From the NCBI GenBank assembly GCA_000697475.1, contig JNEU01001143.1:124001-188000 (forward strand): DNA of 64,000 bases. The letters run 5' to 3'. Below, one piece after another: positions 24,301 to 37,741 of the stretch. Every line of letters begins with the position of its first letter. Positions within the stretch are counted from its first letter, which is position 1. This stretch comes from Lichtheimia corymbifera B2541 (Eukaryota > Mucoromycota > Mucoromycetes > Mucorales > Lichtheimiaceae). The notes under the pieces were generated by a model, which was not told the DNA's origin, did not search any database, and was given only the letters and a program-made list of their open reading frames with translations. Position numbers and translations under genes: made by a program.

Positions 24301-26715
24301 TTGGCAAGAGTACGCAACAATAGAGCCACGGATGCAGGTTCGATATTCATGGTCATATCCAATGGGTTCGATTGCACTGTTGAATGGCCACCAATGACAA
24401 TAGGGCTGCTGCTGATATCTTGATCAATGTTACCCACTGGCATACCCTTGTAGGACACTGATGACTTGACAGAGGTGATGCTGAGACCGGCTGTGAATGG
24501 ATTGGCAATAGACACTTGGACTGCAACGATGCCTGTCTTTGGTGAATCTTCATTGACAGTGAGCTTGGAGCCTTGCACCAAAGGATCCTTCAAACCAGGA
24601 AGACTTGTGGTGATGCTGATAGCACCGAGTGCCTTGGCCAATGATTGAATAGCAGTGGAACCATCATAACCAGCGATATTGACATCATTGTTCTTGCCCA
24701 TGACAAAGGTGCTGAGAAGGTTCTGACCGACGCTTGAGCTCTTGGGATCAAAGGTGGATGAAGCAGTGACGCTGTTTGAACCACGATTCAACTTGAGATT
24801 GGATAGCATGACTTGACCAAGCTGCGTATCACTAGCAAGGAAGGCAAAGGTAACATCACCAGTGGAAATGCTGAAATCAGATGGATTATCCATGGTAACA
24901 TTGATAGCGAGTTGCAAGGCCTCCTTGGTGCCACCAGTGACATCAACTGCATCCACAGTGGTTGGCGTGCTGTTCAAAAACTGCAAGCCATGAAGCGTGG
25001 TGGGGACCTTGAATGTGATGCCGGACAGGGTAATGTTACCAATGGGTGTGCTTGTCTTGGTGCTTGCCTGACCACCCACGTTGAACGTGTAGCCATCGGA
25101 AGCAGTGAGATCGTAGGTGAAGCCATCGAATGCATCGTGCTTATCGTCCATGGCAGTAATGGCGACGTTGTTCATGGCGAACTGCAACTTGCCGGCAGCC
25201 TGGTCACTCTTGGAGGGGACAAAAGGAACATTGATGGATGCAAAGTCGCCAGTATCGTTGGTGCCAAGCTTCAAGTCTTGCGATACTTGAGTAATGTCGA
25301 GAGTGAAGCCAAAAGGAATGGAGTAGTCGGCAACGACAGCAGGTGCGGAAGTGATGGGTGCATAAGGAGAGTCCTTGTTGAATGCCAAATCAAGATAGCC
25401 CATACTGACACCACGAATGATATTCATAGGCTCAGCAAGACCCAAGCCCACATTAAGCTGTACACTCTTGAAGCCTTCTGTGAGCCAATTAATGGGATCA
25501 TGGCCATCAGGTGCAGCCGATACACCAACGGCAGTGGTAGTCGACATTTTGCCAGCAACATAGTTGGAAAACAATTGTCCAATCTTGTCAAGATTCGCCT
25601 GATCATTCTGTGGAACAAGCGTGCCCTTGAGCTTCAAGTCATTGACTCCCTCGTGCAATGTCACGTTTTCAGAGGTCACCTGACCAAGGACAACACCCTC
25701 ATAGCCAATTTGCATTGCAATCGTGCCCAACTGGACTCCGATAGGAGATGGACTTGTCAACGCCGTACCGAGCTCCACAAGGATACCGCCTTCAGGTGCA
25801 TTGCCAGGCATTTCAAAGGAGGTAATTGTAACATTGGGGAAACCATTCATGCCTAAAAGATGGTTCAAACGTTAATATTTTTTTCTTTGTGACATTAGAA
25901 TCATTGTTACTAGTTGTACTTGCCGTTAAGGACAATATCTTTTTCAAGATCCACGGTGGCAGTTCTATAAAGGGGAATATTAGTATACAATAGAGCTAAA
26001 AATGAATAAACTTTTATGCAAGCTTATGTACATACCTGGAAAGTGCAGTAATGTCAAGTTTGCCCTTCATCTTCCAAACAAAGGTTTCTTTGGCCAACAT
26101 TTCTTTGGCAAATGCTGCAAACTCGTTGGTGTCTTTGATAATGAAAGGTGTGACAGCCTTCAATTCACCACTACCACCCGACACATGGGTATCAGGCAGA
26201 GTGAGTGTGCCAAGGAGAATAGTGTCGTTGTAGTAGACGTTGATCGGGTTGTGAAATTTAATGTCTGCCGAGAATGGACCCGTGTCAGTCAATTTGCTGG
26301 TCATTGACATGTAGAATGTCTCGTTCATGTTGTATTGTTCCTGACGTTTCGCGAGGTTGTCATTGGGTGGTGCAAACGTGATATCAGCACTGCCAACTTC
26401 GATGCCAGCTTTGTTCATGATGGTTTGTGCAATCATGGGGAAGAATACAAAGACAATTAACAGCACAACGACTACCACAATGATAGCCGTCAGAATACCG
26501 CAAACAATCCAGTATTTCTTTTGCTTGTAAAATCGTCGTCTTGGTGGCGGTGGTGGTTTCTCAGCGTATTCTTCCATGACACCTGCTGCCACGCTATCGT
26601 TTTGAGAATGTTGATCGAAATAACGGGCATCGTCAGCCCCAGATGTGGCGATAGGCATCTGAGGGCTTTCGCTATACTCGCCCGTCGTTGGCTGGGGATA
26701 GTGATGCGTTGCCAT
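21385..26715 (-). CDS. Tag1-like DUF3712 membrane protein, copy B
   Basis: Paralogue of the next gene downstream, same strand. Exons 26715-26036, 25964-25924, 25852-24053, 23980-22679 and 22616-21385 give 1,684 codons. Exons 2, 3 and 4 have exactly the same lengths as in copy A (41, 1800 and 1302 bases), so all size change lies in the first and last exons. The N-terminus again has KPPPPPRRRFYKQKKYW and one membrane helix (about residues 69-95). The tail is Ser/Asp/Glu-rich and ends PHWLWPFRMA, keeping the WLWPF element of copy A. Intron 2 uses a GC donor where copy A has GT. Intron 3 is 72 bases without a stop. Function as for copy A is inferred: vacuolar/endomembrane, possibly autophagy-related. 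Confidence 0.85.
23981..24052 (-). other. In-frame, stop-free intron of Tag1-like copy B
   Basis: Bounded by GTATGT and TTAG, at the same codon position as copy A's 80-base intron 17043-17122. It is 72 bases (24 codons) with no stop, so an unspliced mRNA would still be fully open. The encoded insert is strongly hydrophobic (LFALFIFF and LLFLFTYL around a short Asp-Thr-Arg-Ala-Lys break). Copy A's intron has a stop and is not a multiple of three. Confidence 0.8.
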
Positions 26716-26914
26716 GCGAAAATGGGAGATATAAAAGAATGGAGATGTCTAGCAACTCTATGGATCAATCAGTTGCAGCTTTGCACAGCAAAAGAGTGTA
26801 AAAGAGAGACGTTCAACGAGATGAAGAAAAAAGAAAGAGAAAGAAGAAAAAAAGAGAGGTACAAGAAGATGAAAGACTCAGTTTTTCTCTGCCAGACAAG
26901 GATATACGTTTAAT

Positions 26915-27620
26915 AAATCTTGTTCAACCGTTGCAGTTGTTGGACCTCTTCTGGGGATACGATGGTATACCCAATGGGCGCACAAAGCTAATATCAATCG
27001 TCTTGGTAACGAAAGAAAAAAAGCTATCCAACCGGTGTTCTCATGTGAAATACTCACCCCTTCTCTTCCATGATATCTTTATGTGCTGCCACAACAACCA
27101 ACTTTATTGCATGGTCATTCGTCTCGTATTTCCATCGGATAAGCAGTCTGGCCATTTCTTCAATGGCTGCATGGATAACATACAAAAAAAGGAAATGAGG
27201 CCGGTCGTAGTTTTCTGATACATAGAATGTATACGGCGGTAAAAGAAACTTGCATCTATGCTTGTGCATCATCAGGCACAGGCACAATGATTTGACTTAC
27301 ACGTGTTGTATAAACAAACAAAATGACAGATTCTTCTTTTAGAGAAGGGGGGAGATCATGAAAATAGTAGTAGTAGTAGATCCACAATAGATTGGTCGGA
27401 ATAACATTGTGCGCCAACCAGCTGCGTTTGATGTATGTTCTTTTGCATCTCTTTGTCCGGATCAAAGAATGCTGCGCGTATTCATATGTCTCATCATCAT
27501 GGTTTCCCACCATGAGTGTGCAAATGTTGTATGGCTGTAACGCTAAAATCAGTGAAAATAATATGATGCCGTGTCATTTTGATTGTTTTGGCAAAGTTGT
27601 CTTTCACAAAAAGGATATTT
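26915..27620 (-). other. Possible unrecognised minus-strand gene or gene remnant
   Basis: Reading the minus strand, two open stretches can be linked by a GTGAGT...TTAG intron. The first contains AAIEEMARLLIRWKYETN and AHKDIMEEKG; the second contains GYTIVSPEEVQQLQRLNK with a stop near 26910. Upstream, another open stretch (about 27343-27457) includes FDPDKEMQKNIHQTQLVG. Codon texture and splice-like borders suggest coding origin, but I could not build a complete model with a start codon and do not recognise a family. It could be a small real gene, a pseudogene or chance. Confidence 0.25.
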
Positions 27621-27709
27621 TCGAACATGAGAGAGGGCTTTGAGAATAATGTGTGAGAGATCAAAATGCAGACGTACTACTATAGATGAAAAGAAACGCA
27701 ACAATAGTA

Positions 27710-27860
27710 CAGGCCGGCACTAGCTGTGAAAAGTAGGTGAGGTGGTTGCATGGCTACCTTTTCCGGTTTAGCAGCCCGTAGTTAGCTGCATATTCCCCAC
27801 TTTTGGGCGCTGAGGCCAAGCCCGTTGAAAAGGGCTACATGACTTTGTACATTAATGAGC
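27710..27860. other. GC-rich island, possible structured RNA or repeat edge
   Basis: A locally GC-richer patch in an AT-rich spacer with several short complementary pieces: GCCCGTTGAAAAGGGC forms a hairpin near 27819-27834, and GTTAGCTGC can pair with the nearby GCAGCCCGTAG region. It does not match the U1, U2, U4, U5, U6, SRP or tRNA consensus that I know. Possibly a snoRNA or nothing. Confidence 0.2.
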
Positions 27861-28895
27861 AATGTGCCATGGTTGGACTGGGGTAGTGAGCATCTTTCGT
27901 ATTTTGATGAATGAACACGACAGCATTTTCTGATCTGCTATTCATGGATATTTGAAAGGTGACACCCGGGTTCATATAACGTTGTCTGGAAGAGAAAACG
28001 ACGATCCTTTTCATCTTCTATATTATTCCGAGGCTCAGTTTTCTTCCCACCTTGATTGGAATCATCAAGAATAACGAATGATTGGGTCGCACCATCCTGT
28101 GCAACGTACCACATCGGATTACAAAGCACCACTGCATTGTCCAGCACCCTACATATTCCATTGGAAGTCAATGTGGACTTTGTATTCCCCACAATAGGAC
28201 GGATGGGACTATCTCGATGAATATGTCCAAGCGCGATGTGAGAAAAGAGAAACAAAAGAATTTGGATCTTGGTCAAAGCAGAATCTATGGCAACGATAGC
28301 ATGCTGTTCACGTTGCACATGTTGGGAGGTTCCCACCCTTCATTATACGCATCACTTGACTAACGAAATATTACGTTCTCACGCAATACGAATGGAGATC
28401 CTGATTTAGAATTCTGAGTTGGATGTTGTCGAGACAAGTGGGGAATCTTTTCTTTTTTGTTGAGGAGCTAAACCATGGTGATGGTGTCAGGAACCAATCG
28501 GCTCAGAATCCTGTTCGTGGGATAAATGAGTGATACCTTTAGTTTGATGCCTCCCCATTACAGCAACAAGTTCTCCCACACTACTGAGGACGAATATCTT
28601 TTAAAAAGGCGGCAAGATGATATTAGTCTCAAAAGATGGGTTGGTTCTTGTCTAAAAGGAAGCAAGCAAAGGGAGAGAAGGGGAGAGGGAAATGCATTAT
28701 TGTATTGTGTATATCAACCACCACCCACTGGTAACATAAAGAGATTATTGTATGTATGTGAAGGATAAAGCATTGTATTTTATGCAACACCTAGTCTAGA
28801 GTCTATATCACTGGGTCATTGAAAGATATGGCTATGTATGTCTGAGATACTGAGCTTCTTTAATAACTACATCTCGAGCAAACGGGTCCTCCACC

Positions 28896-31800
28896 ATGAA
28901 TGAATATGGAAAGGTCAATGGTGCTGGCCATTCGATGAGTCTCTTTGAAAGTGATAACGACATTGACCTGCGTATTATGCAACTGCACAAAGCCATCAGA
29001 GAGCAACATATTCTTTTGGAAGCCTTGGATGACGATGGGAGACACCACCACCACCACCACGACCATCATCATGACGTGAGCGACCTGAAATCACGCATTA
29101 GCAACTTGAGTGAACAACTGCATGGGTCGACTACGGGTGCAACGCAGACATTGATAACTCGATATGAGCTGAACAAGAAGCGGTTGGAGGATTTACAGAG
29201 TGAGGGTTATGCTTTGGAGAAGGAGCTCGAGTATATGGTGAACACTGGTATTCAGAGCACTTTGGACGCATTGACTTGGGAGAACAACCGACTGCATGAA
29301 TTGACTCAATTGGATTATGACGATGGCAGAATCATGGATGATATTAACAGCCTACGACACGATGCTCATCATATTGTACGCCATGAATTAAGCAACTTTT
29401 CAACATCACCATCGTCATCCATGGAAGATCGTCAAAAGCAACAGGAACGACAAATGTTTGAAAAGGGATTATTCGTATCAGCACCATTGGCACGTTTTAT
29501 CGAATCCCTTAATAAGCCAACTTCTTCATCATCATCATCATTGCCATCGCCCAGATACAACAACAATCTGTACAAGCAACAATCATTACCACCCTCTCCT
29601 CCAGTGTCCAATCCATCCAATTCTATCAACTCTCAACGCTCTACAGTGGACATCAAAGCTGAAGCACAACGTCGAATCGAACAACGTAGACTTTTATTCG
29701 CTAGCAAAAACAGCAAATCTACAAGCAACCTACGAGCACGACGTGAACAAGCTACTTTTACACCAGAAAAGACTGTCAGTGAGGATGAAAAAGCAGCTCA
29801 GGAACGTTTACGCAAAGCGGAGGCTGACGCACGAGAACGATTACAAACTATGCGTGAGCGTCGAAACAAGGCACGTTTGGATTCGGAGAAAGAGGCACTA
29901 AGGCAACAGCAGCAAGAGCAAGAGAATAGAATGGCTCAGGAACGACAACGACAACATGAGATTGAAGAAGAGGAGAAAAGAAGAGTTGCAAAGGAACAAC
30001 AACGGCAACGTGAGATTGAAGAAGAGAAAAAAGTTGCTGAGGAACAAGAACGACAACGTAAGATTGAACAAGAGCAAAAACGAATTGCAGAAGAACAACA
30101 GCGGCAACGCGAGATTGAAGAGGAAAAAAGAGTTGCTGAGGAACGACAACGACAACGCGAGATTGAAGAGGAAGAAAGAGTTGCTGAGGAACAACGACAA
30201 CGTCGTGCTAGAGTTGCTGCTGAACAAGCTGCCAAAGAGAAACGATTGCGTCAAGAGGAATTTGAACGTAAAGCACGTGAGATTGAAGCTGCACAAATCG
30301 AGGCTCAACAGCGACAACAGCAATGGCTAGCTGAACACCATAAGCAAGAGCATCCATCCTTGGCTGACGATCAACAACAAGAGCATATACCAACATCACA
30401 TGATCAACAAGACGACACAATAACAACCACTGTTGAAAACGTTGATTTGAGCGATGAAGTCGATTTTAGCACAAGTAAGTCTAATGTTATTGTTTATAGG
30501 ATGCATAGTGACTAAAAGGGCAATCATAGTTTATCGAGTCAAGACGCTCTATGAATATCGTGGCACACGTGAGGATGATCTTTGCTTCAAAGAGGACGAG
30601 GTGATCAAGGCATATCCGCACAAGGACAGCCATAGTGATTGGTGGTATGGCACTTCACTCTTGACAAACCAATCTGGATTTTTCCCGCGTACCTATGTGG
30701 AAGTGGTGGATCAAGGTATGTGGCTGTGTATAGAAATGGCCCATTTCATATATATGCCAACTTGATTATTTGTACTAGCATTCCGAGTTCGCACGCTATA
30801 TGATTTCCAAAAGACGAGAGAAGACGATCTTGAATTTACCGAGAACGAGATTATTGTGGTGCAACCTTTCCAAGATGAAGATAGCGATTGGTGGTTTGGC
30901 ACAAACGAGGACACCCACCAGGCAGGTTATTTTCCAAAGACATACGTTGAAGTTATTCCTTTGGGTAAGTTCATCCTCTTTCTTTTATTCGACACTTTCC
31001 ATGTTAGAGAGGTGCTGCAAATAGTTCTCCTCTTTAATAAACCAGTGATCATTTGTGCGCGTCTCCCTCTCTCTCTCAGCCGCATTCATTGATATGAGCA
31101 AGGGAATGAAAAAGATAAACTGAATTATAAATGTATACATTTCTAGCATCAACCACAGACACACCTGGCATTCATTCAAATCATCCTACCTCTGATCCAG
31201 TTATCATGCTTCAAGCACCACCAGAAGATGACTCTACCAGAAACATGTCAGCTCCCAATACCCCGGTGATGAAGAAAGAGACATTGAGCGCCAATAGATC
31301 AGAAACAGCTCGACGACGACGTGCTACCAGCAATGTTGGATTGGCAGGGTCATTATCATCAGCACCTATTGATCATCGACAAACATCATCGTCATCACCA
31401 TCATCATCCAATATATCATCTCTTTCTGCGACTCCAGGATTAGTGACCTGGGCAAGCACCATGGATCCATCGGAGCTGGCTGTTATTTCACCTGAGGAAA
31501 GGAAACGTCAAGAAGCGATTTTCGAACTTGTCAGCACTGAAAAGTCATACTTGCGTGATCTTCAGCTTATTGCCAATGTAAGTAAATGATGAACAGGATG
31601 ACTTTTGTATTGATCTTGCTGTATATATATATTAGGTTTTCTACACTGAGTCCATGAAATACCTTGCACGTGACGAGCAGGACGTGGTGTTCTCCAACAT
31701 TGACGATTTGTTATTGACCAATACGGCGTTATTGAGTGACATGGAAGCACGCCAGAATGAGGGAGCGAATGTTGTATCCAAGATTGGGGATATATTCCTT

Positions 31801-32939
31801 AAACATGCAAGTTGACTATCCTAATGCGCTGTATTCTCGTCTTTTGCTGATGGATAAAATTAGGCTGACAATCTCAAATGTTATTCCACATACTGCCGAA
31901 ACCAATCATTTGCTAGCCGACTCTTGCAGGATAAGAGGAAACAAGACCAGTGGTTTAATGTATTTCTAAAGGTATAGAGAGACAATGCCCCGCTTCTTGG
32001 ATATGTGTTTACTAATGAGACTATGATGATAGACTGCCCAATCTAGGCCAGAATGTCGAGGCTTGGACCTATCCCACTTTTTATTAGAGCCGATGCAACG
32101 CATCACCCGATACCCGCTATTATTGCAAAATGTAAGACATCGCGTGTAGTATGGTAGGCAAAGTATATATATGTAACTCGTGTATCGTCATGTAGATTTT
32201 GAACGCTACCCCAAGACGTCATTCAGACTATGGCCTTTTACGCTCTGCTCTCATTAAGACAGAAGCCATCTTGCAGCATGTGAATGAAGAAACAAGACGT
32301 TACGAGAATATACAAAAGATGGATGAGCTAAGCAGGATATTGGATATGGGAGGACATGCAGTAAGTGAAATGGCTACATCAAAAAAGGACCAGAAAGGGT
32401 ATTCACATGACCGCAATAGAAATTAAAGGTGCATGGTCGTGAATTTGTCATGGAAGGAGTCTTATATAAAGCCAAAAGCGGCCGTAAATTGCATGGCTAT
32501 TTATTCAATGACACGCTTATTCTGACGGAACCGCTACGAGAGCTTAGCCCTGAAGGCTATTTACATCGACTGTATAAGGAGGTAATCATCACCATCATCA
32601 TCGTGAGTCAATGTTATGGCAGAGCTAATAGAGTTACACAATGTAGCCATTAAACCTGGATAGGATCAATATCCGTCAGCTGCCACAGCAAATGTCTATC
32701 AAAGCTCCATTTTCTGGTAGTACAACAGGTAGAGTACTATGACTTGAACCACCATTCGGCTTGGATTGACATTTTCGATAGTGTCATCGGAAGATGCAGG
32801 GTTCCAGCTGGTATATGGCAATCAGGTGATATCTGTGAAAGCAGCGTCAATGAGTCAAAAGCGCCAATGGATAAGTCAAATACAGCATTTCAGTGCGTTA
32901 CGCTCTACGATTCAGCGACAATCATGGTCCTATAGCTAG
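28896..32939 (+). CDS. Rho guanine-nucleotide exchange factor with coiled coil, two SH3 domains and DH-PH
   Basis: Exchange factor predicted to load GTP on a Rho/Cdc42-type GTPase. From the start at 28896: an N-terminal helical part with a His run, a Ser/Pro-rich linker, then a long charged coiled coil (repeats such as [12 protein letters not shown]). SH3-1 is [17 protein letters not shown]...DWWYGT and SH3-2 is [17 protein letters not shown]...DWWFGT. A Ser-rich linker leads to the DH domain ([38 protein letters not shown]) and then PH ([20 protein letters not shown] ... [19 protein letters not shown]). The last intron removes bases whose other frame looks like a continued helix; splicing to FQLVYGNQ gives a proper PH end and stop at 32939. 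One intron (31807-31863) has a GC donor. SH3-SH3-DH-PH recalls intersectin-like actin regulators, but no EH domains are seen. Confidence 0.88.
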
Positions 32940-33141
32940 TTATATAGAGGTTTCCTCCTTCATCAATAAATGACGTGTGGATGGTTTCATATCCTTTCAG
33001 TCCAACGTATCAAAAAAGAGCGCAGGTTACATCCTCCGCTTCAACTTATGCGCACGCACCCAGATAAAAAACGCATGTTGGCTTTTTCCTTTTCCTATCT
33101 CGTTCACTCCACACCTCTCTCTTTCACAAACTGAATCTCAT

Positions 33142-34836
33142 ATGGCGCTCCTAGCTACTTCATTACGAAAAGGTCCATTGACAGCTAGTGACTCCATGGC
33201 TTTTATCTAAATGGTTCTATTCAGTTGTAATCCCAGCTACGCGACGTGTTACGAGCACTGTGCAATACCGAGCAATTAGTGCATTGCCAGACATTTCTTC
33301 TTCGAGGTCAAGACGAGCATTGTTCTATGGTACGTTGGTATTATAAGGTCAAACTATGCTTTATTGACCTTTGCATATACACACTACTAGTTCCTGGGAG
33401 CGACGAACGAAAAATCCACAAGTCGATATCCGTGGGTGCCGACTGTATCGTCTATGACTTGGAGGATAGTGTGTCCTTGAACAAAAAGGGAACTGCACGC
33501 CATATGGTTATTGACGCACTCGAGGTACACAATCAAAAGGAATATAAAACCACAGCCAAAAGATATTCATCGAAAGTTACCACCCCATAGGCATCTGAAC
33601 ATGGCAAAGCAGAAAAGGCTGTTCGTATCAATGCAATTGGAACTGGTAAAGGACACCCACCATCACACATTATGCTTTTCTAACATATGATTTGTTTATT
33701 CATTTAGGCCTGGAACTAGACGATTTGAATGTCATTGTAAGTTGGCCATGCTCTGTGTCACCATAGGAGTGCTTATCATGTTTCTCTTTGCTAGCTTCAT
33801 TCCAAACGGCTGCAAGCTATTGTTATTCCCAAAGTTCAGAGTGCAAAAGACATCAATTTCGTGAGCAGAATGATCGATTCGGTAGCTGTAGAGTCACAGT
33901 AAGTTGAAGGACGGGGGTGATAACGATGATGGATACGGTATTCAAGATCTCTTGTAGGCGTGAACGCATTCGCTTGATTGCATCGGTTGAAAGCGCTCTA
34001 GGCATAATGAATATTCGTGAAATTGCAACTGCGGATCCTCGTCTAGATGCATTGATTGTAAGTAGTCAATATTCTCACTTAATGCATTATGGATTAATCA
34101 ATTATCGTTAGTTTGCGGCAGAGGACTATTGTGCTGATCTCGGTATGTACCTATTTTTTACCTAGGTACTCGCTGCTTTCTCGGGATAAGCATACTCACA
34201 ATCGTTATCAGGCTTGATTCGTACCAGACGTCGAAATGAAATGCTCTTTGCACGGCAAACGATTGTCAATGCAGCTGGCGCATATGGACTACAATCCTTG
34301 GATTTGGTAAGGACGCCATCGAAAGGTAGTCAACTTTATATTGATGCAACATGGACAGGTATGCGTGAACTATCAGGACGAGGACGTATTACGTGAAGAA
34401 TGCAAGGAAGGGAGGGAATTCGGTTTCACTGGCAAACAAGCTATCCACCCATCACAAATCGATATCATACAAGAGATGTTTTTACCCGATCCAAAAGGTA
34501 AGTTATATATAGATGGATGTATCCTCTTGATAGATTGCTTACAAATCATTCATGATGAACAGATCTTGAGCATGCTGTAAGGATTCTTGAAGGCTTCGAG
34601 CATCATTCTGAGAAAGGCGTTGGTGCTTTCAACTTGGATGGAAAAATGTTTGTATTGATTATGCATATGTATGTATGTATGTATACATGTAGACTAAGAC
34701 TTTATTGTGTAGGATCGATATGCCGGTAGTAAAATGGGCCAACAAGATCGTAAGCAGAGCTCAAGCTGGAGGAATGACGATGCCTCAGGTGGAGAAGGAC
34801 AATGACAACTCATCGAATACCAAGAACAAAAATTAG
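33142..34836 (+). CDS. CLYBL: Mitochondrial citrate-lyase-beta-like (CLYBL/HpcH-HpaI family) protein
   Basis: CitE-like TIM-barrel lyase. Animal CLYBL is a mitochondrial citramalyl-CoA lyase that also protects vitamin B12 metabolism. The start at 33142 gives MALLATSLRK; after splicing the N-terminus continues ATRRVTSTVQYRAISAL, an Arg-rich mitochondrial presequence. Family motifs are FYVPGSDERKIHKSISVGAD, VYDLEDSV, RLIASVESALGIMN, EDYCADLG, RTRRRNEMLFARQTIVNAA, FGFTGKQAIHPSQI and a Lys-rich C-terminus NDNSSNTKNKN. The Glu/Asp metal ligands of the family (in VESA and the EDY segment) are present. The gene is cut into many short exons. Family confidence is high; the exact acyl-CoA substrate is inferred. 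Confidence 0.9.
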
Positions 34837-37269
<2,433 letters not shown>

Positions 37270-37741
37270 ATAAGCTTTTCATTTCCCCTCATGTTCTTGT
37301 TTTCACGCCTTTAAAAAAACCAACTCCCTTTATATTCCTCTCTCCCTATATACGCCCGACTTTTTTTTCCTTTGTAATATAGAACAATGCCGCAAAAATG
37401 TATACACAACATTTATTTCCTTGTCGACTCTGCAGTCTCTTTTTCCTTTTGGATGTAGACCTCATTTGCAACTTGAATCTTCAAACACATTCATATTCAA
37501 TATAGATATATCATTGGTGGTACATGTAGTGGGAGGAATAAATATTTGCATAATGCAGTCTAATACTTGTATCAAGATACGTCTTCACAGCTATCGATCA
37601 TTAGCTGATATGTAACTGTAGAATTGAACATAAATTACAAAATATGATGTAAATGGATAACAGGAAATGAAAATGAGGATGGTGAATGCAATAGGTAGTG
37701 TGTGAGTGATTGAGAAAAGGCGAGTCAAAGTGGGTCATGTG
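37270..37741. other. Convergent 3' flanks of MET3 and the TBC gene
   Basis: A/T-rich, with TTTATATTCC- and AATATAGA-type stretches likely serving as 3' end signals on both strands. No gene seen. Confidence 0.6.

Larger units (their letters stand above)
26716..28895. other. Intergenic region, weak coding traces only
   Basis: About 2.2 kb between divergent genes. Next to the copy B start is a purine-rich stretch (26800-26880, AAAGAAAGAGAAAGAAG). An open minus-strand frame at 27938-28336 (132 codons) ends CHLSNIHE and shows no known motif. Two sub-regions are listed separately. The last ~200 bases are the likely RhoGEF promoter. Confidence 0.5.

Noticed and set aside
22635..25868. Single 1077-codon minus-strand frame as one exon
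   Set aside because: It reads through a 72-base intron (23981-24052) with consensus borders at the position of the copy A intron, and it also reads into intron 4. The five-exon model matches copy A exon for exon.
27670..27860. tRNA, snRNA or SRP RNA gene
   Set aside because: No tRNA A/B box, and no match to the U1, U2, U4, U5, U6 or SRP consensus known to me. Kept only as a low-confidence structured patch.
29898..30323. Leu/Phe/Ser-rich minus-strand frame inside the RhoGEF gene
   Set aside because: It is the complement of the GAA/CAA-rich coiled-coil coding sequence; such frames arise from composition alone.
32640..32939. Apparent frameshift at the end of the RhoGEF PH domain
   Set aside because: A different frame continues with a helix-like peptide, which first suggested a one-base error. 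Removing an intron that ends ATGCAG before GGTTCCAG yields [16 protein letters not shown], a correct PH C-terminus, so no frameshift is needed.
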